NCBI RefSeq assembly: GCF_004134825.1
Contig: NZ_SDPN01000029.1
Location: 1 to 49,445, forward strand
Length of the DNA stretch: 49,445 nucleotides
Direction: 5' to 3'
Source: Agromyces albus
GTDB taxonomy: Bacteria; Actinomycetota; Actinomycetes; Actinomycetales; Microbacteriaceae
The position numbers and the translations under genes were made by a program. Of this stretch, positions 33,508 to 41,958 are shown in pieces; within the stretch, counting starts at the first letter, position 1, and every line of letters starts with the position of its first letter. The notes below the pieces were generated by a model. It saw only the letters and a list, made by a program, of their open reading frames with translations, was not told the DNA's origin and ran no database searches.

Positions 33508-34638
33508 TCAGTCGGCGCCGAGCGCCTGACGCGCGTAGCGGTACTTCTCCACGAGGCGCAACTGGGTTTCGTACTCGAGGCGGCGCAGACGCCACCGCGC
33601 GGTGTTGTCGTCGATATCGGCGAGCTTCACGCGGCGCGCGATCCGGTCGCGGCGGATGCGTGCGTAGTACTCGTCGAGCGAGACCTCAGGGGTGCGCGTG
33701 AGCACTTCCACGACCTCGACGATCTCGGGAATCAGTCCGGCCTCGAGCAGCTCTTGGGCCGTGACGGCCGTGTCTTCCAGCACGTCGTGCAGCCACGCGG
33801 CCGCGGCCTCGATGGGCTCGGTGACCGGGTCGAAGCGCTCGGAGATGCGTCCGGGGTGGTCGATGTACGGCGCACCGCTCTTGTCGAGCCGGCCGCGGTG
33901 CGCGATGAACGAGATGCCCTTCGCGAGCGACACCTGCGCGATCGCGTCGGTCGCCGACATCGATTCGGCCGACGGGATCGGGAGCAGCGCCGGTTCGGGT
34001 TCGACCGCCGGCACGTACCCGCTTCTCCGGATGCCGCTGCCCTCCATGCCCTCGGACGTCATCATCGTCGACTCCATCACCATCTCCTCGAACTCCTCGG
34101 TCACCGGGTCCACCTCCGCGTCGTCGTCCTCGTTCGTAGGATCGGCCGGAGCCTCGGCCGCTTCGGATGCTGCCGGCACCGGCTCCGGCTCGGCCTCTTC
34201 ACGTGTCGCTGCGTCGGCCGCAGACTCGGCCGCCTCCGCGATCGGATCGCGCCCGCGAACCGGACGCACGAACCTCAGCTCGACCTCCAGCTCGCCGAGC
34301 TCCCGCTCATCGAGCTCGAGCAGGGAACGCACTCCGCTCTCACGCCGGCGCTCGAACGACTCCTCGTCGACCTCGGTGAGCTGCGCGCCGTCGCGGGTCG
34401 TGAAGTACCGCCGCCGCTCGCCGTCGGAGACGGTCACGATGACCGCGTCGTAGTCGCCGCTCGGTTCCAGCGAGCTCAAGAAGTACCTGGGCCGTTCGGC
34501 GAGCGGATGCCTCGGCGGGTCGATCGCCGGAATCTCGAGACGCCGCGCGTGTGCACCGGCCCGATCGTCGTCTCGCTCGAGCTCCGCCAAGGGCGCGCCC
34601 GAGCCCGACACGTGTTCGTCGTCAACGGGCGTAGTCAA
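33508..34638 (-). CDS. HD-domain (p)ppGpp-hydrolase-like protein with long acidic N-terminus
   Basis: 376 residues; TTG start at 34638 with GGAG five bases upstream. The C-terminal ~140 residues carry HD-phosphohydrolase motifs: His247 (FIAHRGRLDKSGAPYIDHPG), His261, His284-Asp285 (AWLHDVLEDTAV) and Asp341 (RVKLADIDDNTARW). This pattern resembles the HD domain of RelA/SpoT-type and related nucleotide hydrolases. The first ~125 residues include a beta-rich stretch (YDAVIVTVSDGERRRYFTTR); ~130-200 is an acidic, disordered linker with many Glu/Asp. No synthetase domain is present. Function in (p)ppGpp turnover is plausible, not shown. Confidence 0.75.
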   Translation of the reverse strand: MTTPVDDEHVSGSGAPLAELERDDDRAGAHARRLEIPAIDPPRHPLAERPRYFLSSLEPSGDYDAVIVTVSDGERRRYFTTRDGAQLTEVDEESFERRRESGVRSLLELDERELGELEVELRFVRPVRGRDPIAEAAESAADAATREEAEPEPVPAASEAAEAPADPTNEDDDAEVDPVTEEFEEMVMESTMMTSEGMEGSGIRRSGYVPAVEPEPALLPIPSAESMSATDAIAQVSLAKGISFIAHRGRLDKSGAPYIDHPGRISERFDPVTEPIEAAAAWLHDVLEDTAVTAQELLEAGLIPEIVEVVEVLTRTPEVSLDEYYARIRRDRIARRVKLADIDDNTARWRLRRLEYETQLRLVEKYRYARQALGAD

Positions 34639-34821
34639 CCGGACTCCAGGGGGAAGTCGGTCCGTCGTGTCGGCGGATCGGGTTGGGCGGTCGTCGGGGC
34701 GGTTCGAATGCGGCGGGCGGGCACCCGCGCACGTCCGATGGTAGGGCGTCAGCGCCGATCGGCGCAGCAGTGCGCATCGGCATGGCTGAACTTCGCCGCT
34801 GGCTCGCGACCAGCTCTTCCT

Positions 34822-35205
34822 CTACCCGCGCCCCGCAATGAGGTCGGCCTTGAGGACGTCGCCGGCGTTCGCCGCGACCCACTCGACCAGCGGCAGCATC
34901 CGCTCCATCAGTTCACGCCCGCGGTCGGTCAGCTCGTACTCGACGCGCGGCGGCACCTCGGGATAGGAGGTGCGCTCCACGAACCCGTCGGCCTCGAGCT
35001 GGCGCAGCGTGGAGGCGAGCATCTTCTCGCTGATGCCCTCGACCTCGCGGCGCAACTCGCCCCAGCGCAGGGTGCCGTCGGTGAGCGCGAGCAGCACGAG
35101 CACGCCCCACTTGCTCATGATGTGGTCGAGCACGACGCGGGTGGGGCATCCCTCGGTGAAAACTTCGCCCGAGGTGCGCCGGATCTCAGCAAGACTTACC
35201 GTCAT
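34822..35205 (-). CDS. HxlR-family transcriptional regulator
   Basis: 127-residue winged-helix protein with the HxlR signature: Cys20 in EGCPTRVVLDHIMSKWGVLV, then LRWGELRREVEGISEKMLAS, TLRQLEADGFVERTSY and VEYELTDRGRELM. The N-terminal Cys is redox- or electrophile-sensing in relatives such as YodB and QorR. It is divergent from an NAD(P)-binding oxidoreductase like the QorR-QorB pair, so it probably represses itself and that gene through the repeats in the shared promoter region. Confidence 0.9.
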   Translation of the reverse strand: MTVSLAEIRRTSGEVFTEGCPTRVVLDHIMSKWGVLVLLALTDGTLRWGELRREVEGISEKMLASTLRQLEADGFVERTSYPEVPPRVEYELTDRGRELMERMLPLVEWVAANAGDVLKADLIAGRG

Positions 35206-35250
35206 GTGGGTACCTTACCAAGAAGTGGGTACCTTCGCGAGGGAAGGTAA
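35206..35250. promoter_or_regulatory. Putative HxlR operator: direct and inverted repeats between divergent genes
   Basis: GTGGGTACCTT occurs twice, at 35206-35216 and 35225-35235, offset by 19 bases (about two helical turns). The motif TACCTTACC recurs inverted as GGAAGGTAAG near 35241-35250. The region immediately precedes the regulator start and lies ~50-90 bases upstream of the oxidoreductase start. A multi-dimer operator fits the HxlR family. Confidence 0.6.
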
Positions 35251-35297
35251 GCGCGCGGCATCCGGTTGCAGCTGGTGTCCCAATCGAAAGGAACACC

Positions 35298-36173
35298 ATG
35301 ACCATCCTCGTCACCGCCGCTTCAGGTCAGTTCGGCCGCCTCGTCGTCGAGTCACTGCTCACCCGTGGCGCCGACCCCGCCACCATCGTGGCGAGCTCGC
35401 GCGACACGTCGAAGCTCGCGGACCTCGCGGCTCGCGGCATCCGCACCGTCGAACTCGACTACGCACGCCCCGAGACCATCGCCCCCGCGCTCGAGGGCGT
35501 CGACACCGTGCTGCTCGTCTCGGGCACCGAGTTCGGCAGCCGCGCAGCGCAGCACCAGAACGTGATCGACGCCGCCAAGGCCGCCGGCGTCACGAAGCTC
35601 GTGTACACGAGCGCCACCCGCGCCACCACTGCCGACTTCGCGATCGTCCCCGAGCACAAGGCCACCGAAGAGGCCATCGCCGCCTCGGGCGTTCCCGCCG
35701 TGATCGTGCGCAACAACTGGTACGCCGAGAACTACGCAGCGGATGTCGCGCGCGCCGCCGAGACCGGCGTCATCGCGTCGTCGGCGGGCGAGGGACGCGT
35801 CGCGGGCGCCTCCCGTGTCGACTTCGCGGAAGCGGCCGCCGTGGTGCTGCTCGAAGACGGCCACATCGGCCAGGTGTACGAGCTCGGCGGCGATGTCGCG
35901 TGGAGCTACTCCGAGCTCGCCGCCGCCGCGTCGGAGGTCGTCGGGCGTGAGGTGACCTACGTGTCGCTCTCGACCGAAGAGCACGTGGCCGCGCTCGAGG
36001 GCTTCGGTCTGGATGCCGGCACGGCCGGGTTCGTCGCCGCGATCGACACTGGTATTCGCAACGGCGTGCTCGCCGAGTCGGATGGCACGCTGTCGCGCCT
36101 CATCGGGCGCCCGACGACGCCGCTCGTCGACGGGCTGCGGGCCGCTGTGAGCGTGTCCGCCGCCGCCGCGTAG
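35298..36173 (+). CDS. NmrA/QorB-like NAD(P)-dependent oxidoreductase
   Basis: 291 residues from ATG 35298 with AAAGGA upstream. N-terminal dinucleotide-binding motif ILVTAASGQFGRLVVESLL, then VASSRDTSKLADLAARGIRT and LVYTSATRATTADFAIVPEH. The order and the HxlR neighbour match QorB (quinone oxidoreductase 2)-type enzymes, which use NADPH to reduce quinones. Likely induced by quinones or electrophiles via the divergent regulator. A strong terminator follows 25 bases after the stop. Confidence 0.88.
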   Translation: MTILVTAASGQFGRLVVESLLTRGADPATIVASSRDTSKLADLAARGIRTVELDYARPETIAPALEGVDTVLLVSGTEFGSRAAQHQNVIDAAKAAGVTKLVYTSATRATTADFAIVPEHKATEEAIAASGVPAVIVRNNWYAENYAADVARAAETGVIASSAGEGRVAGASRVDFAEAAAVVLLEDGHIGQVYELGGDVAWSYSELAAAASEVVGREVTYVSLSTEEHVAALEGFGLDAGTAGFVAAIDTGIRNGVLAESDGTLSRLIGRPTTPLVDGLRAAVSVSAAAA

Positions 36174-36197
36174 GCGCGGAGAACGCCACAGGGCGAC

Positions 36198-36246
36198 AAG
36201 GGGTGGCCGGCTGCCACGCGAGTGCGTGACAGCCGGCCACCCCTTT
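36198..36246 (+). terminator. Strong intrinsic terminator
   Basis: A 16-bp stem built from AAGGGGTGGCCGGCTG and its exact complement CAGCCGGCCACCCCTT, with a 16-base loop, ending in TTT. It lies 25 bases after the oxidoreductase stop and is the clearest intrinsic terminator of the window. Confidence 0.85.
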
Positions 36247-36364
36247 CTGGGTTGGGAGGCTGCGTCCCCCTGCGGAATCGACGGCCCGCCGGTCACGTCG
36301 TGTACCCCGATCTGGGGCCTTTCCGCCCACTTGGCGGTGGGCGCGTTCTGCCACTATCGAGAAC

Positions 36365-37456
36365 ATGAGCGACCCGAGCAAGACCCCGGCAGGATGGTAC
36401 GACGACGGCACCGGCGGTCTCCGGTACTGGGACGGGAACGTCTGGACGGAGCACCGGGCGCCCGGCCCGGGTGCGACGCAGCCGCCCGCCGACGCGTCGG
36501 GCGAGGCATCCGCCGCTGAATCTCCCGCCACTGAGTCATCCGCCGCGCCGGAAGCGACGGCCGCAGGCGACGCGCCGACCGCGATCGTCCCGCCCGTCGA
36601 CCCGATCGCGCCGACACCCGCCGCGCCGTCGCCCTACTACGCGGCTGCGGCAACGGGCAGCCCGGTGGCGACGGCGGAGGCCCCACCGACGGCCCCGGCA
36701 GCGCCCGCCACCAAACCGCACGTTCTCGGGATCATCGCGCTCGCCGTCGCGGCGCTGGGGTTCATCTTCGCCTGCATCCCCGGCGCGCTGATCGTCGGCT
36801 GGATCCTGCTGCCGATCGCCTTCGTGCTCTCGATCGTCGCGCTGTTCCTCAAGGGCAGGAAGTGGCCGGCGATCACCGGGCTCATCGTCTCGATCCTCGG
36901 CACGATCGTGGGCTTCGTCGTGTTCTTCACCGTCGTCGCGACCTCGTTCGACGAGGCGTTCGGCGATATCGACGGGCTCATCGCCGAGGCATCCGAAGCT
37001 GCTGAGGACCTTGAAGACCTCCCCGTCGCCGACGAGCCGGTCGAGGAAGTCGAACCCGAGCCGGTCGGCAACCTCGCGTTCGGACAGTCCATGATCTGGG
37101 ACAACGGCGTCGAACTCTCGGTCTCGGTTCCGGAGCCCTACACCCCGAGCGAGTACGCGGCCGGTGCCGACCTTCCGCACAACGTCGTCTTCACTTTGAC
37201 GATCGTCAACAACTCGACCGAGAACCTCGAGCCCTTCCCCTACGAGCGCCTGTCGTCGGGCGGCCAGGAGGGGAGCCAGATCTTCGACATCACGGGTGAC
37301 GGCCAAGACGTCGGCATCGCGCCGACGACGGTGATCCTTCCGGGAGAGTCCGTCACGTGGCGGTCCGCGTGGTCGGTCGCCGATCCGAACTCGCTCACGA
37401 TGGAGATCGCGCCGAGCTTCGAGTACGACGACGCGATCTTCACCACCGTGCAGTGA
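36365..37456 (+). CDS. DUF2510-domain membrane protein with extracellular C-terminal domain
   Basis: 363 residues. Residues ~6-30 are the DUF2510 motif (AGWYDDGTGGLRYWDGNVWT), followed by an 80-residue Ala/Pro/Thr-rich linker, then three hydrophobic segments between ~119 and ~195 (HVLGIIALAVAALGFIFACI; GLIVSILGTIVGFVVFFTVV), an acidic stretch (EAAEDLEDLPVADEPVEEVE) and a beta-rich C-terminal domain (~235-363) resembling DUF4352-like domains (HNVVFTLTIVNNSTENLEPF). DUF2510 is a common actinobacterial N-terminal module of unknown role. The C-terminus is probably outside the membrane. Confidence 0.85.
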   Translation: MSDPSKTPAGWYDDGTGGLRYWDGNVWTEHRAPGPGATQPPADASGEASAAESPATESSAAPEATAAGDAPTAIVPPVDPIAPTPAAPSPYYAAAATGSPVATAEAPPTAPAAPATKPHVLGIIALAVAALGFIFACIPGALIVGWILLPIAFVLSIVALFLKGRKWPAITGLIVSILGTIVGFVVFFTVVATSFDEAFGDIDGLIAEASEAAEDLEDLPVADEPVEEVEPEPVGNLAFGQSMIWDNGVELSVSVPEPYTPSEYAAGADLPHNVVFTLTIVNNSTENLEPFPYERLSSGGQEGSQIFDITGDGQDVGIAPTTVILPGESVTWRSAWSVADPNSLTMEIAPSFEYDDAIFTTVQ

Positions 37457-37521
37457 CCGCTGGGATCTGACGCCCTGTCTCGTTGAGGGCTGATGGGTGG
37501 GACCTTGCCGATGACGGCACA

Positions 37522-38418
37522 ATGGGAGTCGTGGGCGGATACGCGATCCTCGAAGCCCCGTCGGTGCTCGGGCTCTTCCCCCGGGGTGTTGAACGCCTCC
37601 CCGAGGCGCTGCTCGATGCCGGTCTCGCCGACGCCCTCGGCGCGCGTCACGCGGGGCAGGTGATTCCGCCGCCGTACGATCCGGAACGAGATTCGGCGAC
37701 GAACATGCTGAATCCGACCGCGATCCGCGACTACTCTCGCACCCTCGCTGACGCGACGAGCGAGGTGCTCGACAGCGGCGAGATCCCGCTCGTGCTCGGC
37801 GGTGACTGCACCGTCGTTCTGGGCCCCATGCTGGCGCTCCGTCGCCGCGGGCGCTACGGATTGCTGCACCTCGACGGCCACGCCGACTTCTACCAGCCGG
37901 AAGCCGATCCCAACGGTGAGGCCGCTTCGATGGATCTGGCCCTGGCGACGGGCCGAGGGCCGGATGTCGTCGCAGATCTCGAGGGGAAGCGCCCGCTCGT
38001 TCGCGACGACGACGTCGTGCAGTTCGCGCGGCGTGACGCCGACACGGCGGCGGAATTCGGGAGCCAGCGCATCGAGGACACGGGCATCAGGATGATCGAC
38101 CTCCAGGAGGTTCGACGACGAGGCGTCGAAGACGCCGCGCATGAAGCGCTGGAACAACTCGTGCGCCCGGAGCTCGACGGCTTCTGGATCCATCTCGATT
38201 GCGATGTGCTCGACGATGCCGTGATGCCGGCCGTCGACTACCGTGCTCCGGGCGGGCTGACCTGGGATGAGCTCGAGCACGTGCTGAGGGTCGCCATCGA
38301 CAGCCGGCATGCCGTCGGCTTCGATGTCACGATTTTCAATCCACGGCTCGATGGCGACGGATCGATCGCTCGTGCACTTGTCGACTGTCTTGGTCGGAGC
38401 CTTGGCGGCCGGCCGTAG
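37522..38418 (+). CDS. Arginase/agmatinase (ureohydrolase) family protein
   Basis: 298 residues from ATG 37522; no strong ribosome-binding site supports any start, and GTG 37531 is an alternative. Metal-ligand motifs are GGDCT (93-97, where classical enzymes have GGDHS), DGHAD (118-122) and DCDVLDD (226-232). The His-to-Cys change at the first ligand occurs in part of the superfamily and makes true arginase activity uncertain. Enzymes of the family hydrolyse guanidino or formimino groups in a binuclear Mn site. It is followed 47 bases on by the nitronate monooxygenase gene and may share its transcript. Confidence 0.85.
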   Translation: MGVVGGYAILEAPSVLGLFPRGVERLPEALLDAGLADALGARHAGQVIPPPYDPERDSATNMLNPTAIRDYSRTLADATSEVLDSGEIPLVLGGDCTVVLGPMLALRRRGRYGLLHLDGHADFYQPEADPNGEAASMDLALATGRGPDVVADLEGKRPLVRDDDVVQFARRDADTAAEFGSQRIEDTGIRMIDLQEVRRRGVEDAAHEALEQLVRPELDGFWIHLDCDVLDDAVMPAVDYRAPGGLTWDELEHVLRVAIDSRHAVGFDVTIFNPRLDGDGSIARALVDCLGRSLGGRP

Positions 38419-38465
38419 GTTGGACGAAGCACGGACACTGCAACCCGGGCACGAGGAGCGACGAG

Positions 38466-39533
38466 ATGACGGACCGCATGAATCACCTCACGGCGATGCT
38501 GGGCATCGATCAGCCGATTGTGCTCGGCCCGTTCGGTGGGCTCTCGTCGGTCGAGCTCACTGCCGCCGTGAGCGAGCTCGGCGGGCTCGGCTCGTTCGGA
38601 CTCTACGGGTACGACGCCGGCCGCATCGCCGAGGCGGCGTCGGCGATCCGCGCGTCCACGAGCCGACCGTTCAACCTCAACGTCTGGCTGCCGCTGACCG
38701 ACCCCGAGGCGGATGCCCCGCTCCCGCGTTCCGACTATGACGACGCCGTCGAGGCGCTCCGACCCTTCTTCGATGAGGTCGGAGTGCCAGTGCCGACCGA
38801 GCCACCCGCCCAGTACCTGCCGTCGTTCGACGAGCAGTGGGACGCCGTGCTCGAGGCGCGGCCGGCCGTGGCAAGCTTCGTGTTCGGCGTGCCGGCCGAG
38901 GGCGTCGTCGAGAGTGCGCGGGCGCGCGGCATCCGCTTGGTTGGCACAGCGACTTCGGTCGACGAGGCCGTGGCGCTGGAGGAGAGCGGCGTCGACGCGA
39001 TCGTCGCAACGGGGATGGAGGCGGGCGGGCACCGCGTGTCGTTTCTCCGTCGGCCCGAGCGGGCGCTCGTCGGGTCCATCTCGCTCATCCCCCAGGTGGT
39101 CGATGCGGTCGGCGTGCCCGTCATCGCCGCGGGCGGCATCGCCGATCGGCGCGGCGTCGCGGCGGCCTTCGCGCTTGGCGCGGCCGGCGTGCAGGTCGGC
39201 ACGGCCTTCCTGCGCACGCGACAGTCGGCAGCGAATGACGCGCACCGTGCGGCGATCGGCGCGACGGCGGCACACGACACGGTGCTCACGCGCGCGATGA
39301 GCGGACGGCTCGCCCGCGGCGCGGCCAACCGCTTCATCCGCGAGATCGAGCAGGGCGGCGTGATCGCCCCGTTCCCGGTGCAGAACTGGATGACCGGGAA
39401 GTTCCGCGTGGAGGCGATCCGCCAGGGTCGCGCCGACCTGCAATCGCTGTGGATGGGGCAGTCGGCACCCCTCGCCGTGCACGACGAGGTACGCGACGTG
39501 TTCGAGGAGCTCGCGGCCGGGATTCCCGACTGA
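38466..39533 (+). CDS. Nitronate monooxygenase family protein
   Basis: 355 residues from ATG 38466 with GAGGAG upstream. FMN-dependent TIM barrel: PIVLGPFGGLSSVELTAAVS near the N-terminus, VDAIVATGMEAGGHR at ~175-190, PVIAAGGIADRRGVAAAFAL and GAAGVQVGTAFLRT near the phosphate-binding end, and PVQNWMTGKFR toward the C-terminus. These match 2-nitropropane dioxygenase/nitronate monooxygenases, which oxidise alkyl nitronates; some relatives are enoyl reductases. Ends 17 bases before the convergent transporter. Confidence 0.9.
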   Translation: MTDRMNHLTAMLGIDQPIVLGPFGGLSSVELTAAVSELGGLGSFGLYGYDAGRIAEAASAIRASTSRPFNLNVWLPLTDPEADAPLPRSDYDDAVEALRPFFDEVGVPVPTEPPAQYLPSFDEQWDAVLEARPAVASFVFGVPAEGVVESARARGIRLVGTATSVDEAVALEESGVDAIVATGMEAGGHRVSFLRRPERALVGSISLIPQVVDAVGVPVIAAGGIADRRGVAAAFALGAAGVQVGTAFLRTRQSAANDAHRAAIGATAAHDTVLTRAMSGRLARGAANRFIREIEQGGVIAPFPVQNWMTGKFRVEAIRQGRADLQSLWMGQSAPLAVHDEVRDVFEELAAGIPD

Positions 39534-39550
39534 GCCTCGGCGACAGCTGG

Positions 39551-40462
39551 CTAGCGGACCTGCTCGACGGATGCCTCTTCGAGCTCCGCCGGCGCGATCG
39601 TCTCCCGCCGACGGCGCGTCACGAGGTAGGAGCCGAGCAGCACGAGGACGAACCCGACGACCGTCCAGACCGTGACTCGCTCGCCGAGCACGAGGACACC
39701 GGCGACGATGGCGACGGCGGGATTGACGTAGGTGATCGTCGTCGCCTTCACGGGACCGATCTCGGTGACGAGCGCGAGCATGAGCAGGAACGCGAGCGCA
39801 CTGCAGACGACGGCGAGGACGACGATCGACACGATGGCCGCTTCGGACGGCCACACACTCGGCCAGCCATCGGTCAGCAGCATGAAGGGCACGTAGACGA
39901 TCGCGGTGCCGGCAAGGGACACGGCGACGACGCCGACACCCGGCAGGTCGGACATCCATCGGGCGAGGATCGCCGGGCCCAACGCGTACCCGACCACAAC
40001 GACCGCCATCTCCGCGACGGCGATCAGGTCGGACCCGCCGATATCGAAACCGACGAGCGCCGCGACGCCCAGCATGCCGAGGGCGATGCCTGCCCAGTTC
40101 ATGCGGGAGAGCTGCGCGGGCCGCCCCATCGCGAAGGCGATGGCGACGCCCGCGAGCGGCACGGTGGCCAGCAGCAGCCCCGCGGTGGAGCTCGGCAGGC
40201 GCTGCTCGGCCGAGCTCAGGAAGTACCACGGGAGCACGATCTCCACGATCGTGTAGGCGAGCATCGGCTTCCACCGCCGCACCACCGGCCACACTTCGCG
40301 CCGGAAGAACGCGAGCGGCAGCAACAGGATCGCCGCGAGAGCCGACCGCGCCAGGACCACCATCGCGGGGTCGAGCTCGGTCACCGCCACCTTGATGAAC
40401 AGGTACGGGACGCCCCAGGCGATCCCGAGCGCGGCGAACAGGATCAGTCCACGACGAGTCAC
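39551..40462 (-). CDS. EamA/DMT-family transporter
   Basis: 303 residues from GTG 40462; upstream in-frame codons to 40687 look non-coding. About ten membrane segments in two EamA repeats: GLILFAALGIAWGVPYLFIK (TM1), MNWAGIALGMLGVAALVGFD, and in repeat 2 FLLMLALVTEIGPVKATTIT then VVGFVLVLLGSYLVTRRRRE. The motif YVNPAVAIVAGVLVLGERVT is typical. These carriers export amino acids or metabolites; substrate unknown. The start lies only 106 bases from the divergent epoxide-hydrolase-like gene, so both promoters share this gap. Confidence 0.88.
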   Translation of the reverse strand: MTRRGLILFAALGIAWGVPYLFIKVAVTELDPAMVVLARSALAAILLLPLAFFRREVWPVVRRWKPMLAYTIVEIVLPWYFLSSAEQRLPSSTAGLLLATVPLAGVAIAFAMGRPAQLSRMNWAGIALGMLGVAALVGFDIGGSDLIAVAEMAVVVVGYALGPAILARWMSDLPGVGVVAVSLAGTAIVYVPFMLLTDGWPSVWPSEAAIVSIVVLAVVCSALAFLLMLALVTEIGPVKATTITYVNPAVAIVAGVLVLGERVTVWTVVGFVLVLLGSYLVTRRRRETIAPAELEEASVEQVR

Positions 40463-40568
40463 CTGCCCATTCTGGCCGCTCCCTCGCACTGGGCATCGAC
40501 GGTCGGCTGCCGAGCTGACGCGATATCCCGCCAACGCCGCTGTCGGCGGCCGAGAGTACGGTCGGCGC

Positions 40569-41681
40569 ATGACCGCATTGCAACCGTTCGAGCTCCACGT
40601 CTCCGACGAGGTCATCGACGATCTCCGGGCGCGTCTCGCACGTAGCCGGCTGCTCGGCGACTCACCGCGGCGGCCCCCGGCGGGCATGAGCGCCGCCTAC
40701 CTGCGCGAGCTCGTCGACTCGTGGATCGACTGGGACTGGCGAGCACGCGAGGCATGGCTCAACGGGCATCCGCAGTTCATCGCCGAGATCGGCGACGCCG
40801 CGGTGCATTTCGTGCACGTGAGATCCGAGCGAGCGGATGCCCCGGCTCTGCTCGTGATGCACGGCTGGCCGCACACGTTCGCACTGCAGCTCGAGTTCGC
40901 CGATAGGTTGCCCGACTTCCACGTCGTCGTCGCGAGCCTGCCCGGATTCGCGTTCTCTTCGCCATACGCCGACGGCGAGATGTCCGAGAAGCGCCTGGCC
41001 GCGACGATGCACGCGCTCATGACCGAGGTGCTCGGCTATGAGCGCTACTTCACGTACGGCGAGGATGTCACGGCCAACGTCAGCGACCTCATCTCGGCGC
41101 GTCACCCAGGGCAGATCGCCGGCATCATCGCCACGCACGCGCACTTCCCCACGAGCGAGGAACGCGCTGCCCTCACCGAGCCCGACGAGCGCGCCTTCTT
41201 CGACGGCATCGCGGCCAAGCATGAGGTCGACGGCGCTTACGGGCACGTGCAGGCGACCAGGCCCGACACGCTCGCTGCCGCACTCAACGACTCGCCCGCG
41301 GGGCTCCTCGCGTGGCTCGCCGAGAAGCTCGTCGAGTGGAGTGACACCCCGCCGGGCGACCCGCGAGCTCTCGAGCGGCGCATCTCGCGCGACCGGATCC
41401 TCACCGAAGCGATGATCTACTGGGTCACGCAATCGATCGGGTCGTCGTTCCGCCCGTATTACGAGGGGGCCGACCAGCCCGACCCCATCCCTCCCACGTC
41501 GGTGCCGGCGGCGGTCTTCATCCAGCGGCACGAAGCCGCCTACCCCGAGTCGCTCGCACGTCGCCACTATCTCGACCTGCGCGTGTTCGAGCGACTCGAA
41601 GAGGGCGGCCACTTCACGGTCGGCGAGGTGCCCGACGAGATCGCCTCGCGGGTGCGGGAGTTCGTGAGCTCGCTGGGCTGA
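40569..41681 (+). CDS. Epoxide-hydrolase-like alpha/beta hydrolase
   Basis: 370 residues from ATG 40569. Begins with the N-terminal epoxide-hydrolase lid (EHN: FELHVSDEVIDDLRARLARS; AYLRELVDSWIDWDWRAREA). The fold core has the HGWP oxyanion motif (LLVMHGWPHTFALQLEF), nucleophile elbow TYGEDVTANVSDL, where Asp follows GE rather than the usual GGDWG, and the C-terminal His in EEGGHFTVGEVPDEI. Asp and His are kept, so it can be active. Such enzymes open epoxides to diols. The stop is three bases upstream of the operator of the third TA operon. Confidence 0.85.
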   Translation: MTALQPFELHVSDEVIDDLRARLARSRLLGDSPRRPPAGMSAAYLRELVDSWIDWDWRAREAWLNGHPQFIAEIGDAAVHFVHVRSERADAPALLVMHGWPHTFALQLEFADRLPDFHVVVASLPGFAFSSPYADGEMSEKRLAATMHALMTEVLGYERYFTYGEDVTANVSDLISARHPGQIAGIIATHAHFPTSEERAALTEPDERAFFDGIAAKHEVDGAYGHVQATRPDTLAAALNDSPAGLLAWLAEKLVEWSDTPPGDPRALERRISRDRILTEAMIYWVTQSIGSSFRPYYEGADQPDPIPPTSVPAAVFIQRHEAAYPESLARRHYLDLRVFERLEEGGHFTVGEVPDEIASRVREFVSSLG

Positions 41682-41684
41682 CGC

Positions 41685-41716
41685 GGTGCATGCATTTTGC
41701 ATGCACCTGCGATAAA
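41685..41716 (+). promoter_or_regulatory. Operator and promoter of the third PIN-domain TA operon
   Basis: Perfect inverted repeat GGTGCATGCA / TGCATGCACC with a 3-base spacer (41685-41707), followed by GATAAA (41711-41716) as -10 box. The antitoxin ATG at 41725 lies eight bases later, the same spacing as in the operon at 632, so a leaderless mRNA is likely. The palindrome is placed to block the promoter. Confidence 0.75.
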
Positions 41717-41724
41717 CTGCCTGC

Positions 41725-41958
41725 ATGCCCGTCACCATCACGATCCGTTCGGTTCCCGACGAAGTGCGCGACGAGCTCGCGGCGCGCGCTTCCCGAGGCG
41801 GGCAATCGCTGCAGGAGTACCTCAGCGGCGAGCTCGAGGCGCTTGCCGCGCGACCGAGTGCGCTCGAAGCGCTGATGCGCGCAAGGATGCGAGCACGCAC
41901 CTATCCGCCGCTCGACACCGCAGAGCTGCTCGCCGACCTCGATGCCGACCACCGCTGA
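41725..41958 (+). CDS. FitA/VapB-like ribbon-helix-helix antitoxin
   Basis: 77 residues. N-terminal RHH domain (TITIRSVPDEVRDELAARAS, then GGQSLQEYLSGELEALAA), typical of FitA-like antitoxins, and a C-terminal toxin-binding tail (RMRARTYPPLDTAELLADLD). The RHH dimer should bind the inverted repeat directly upstream. The 3' end overlaps the toxin frame by 17 bases if the toxin starts at 41942. Confidence 0.88.
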   Translation: MPVTITIRSVPDEVRDELAARASRGGQSLQEYLSGELEALAARPSALEALMRARMRARTYPPLDTAELLADLDADHR

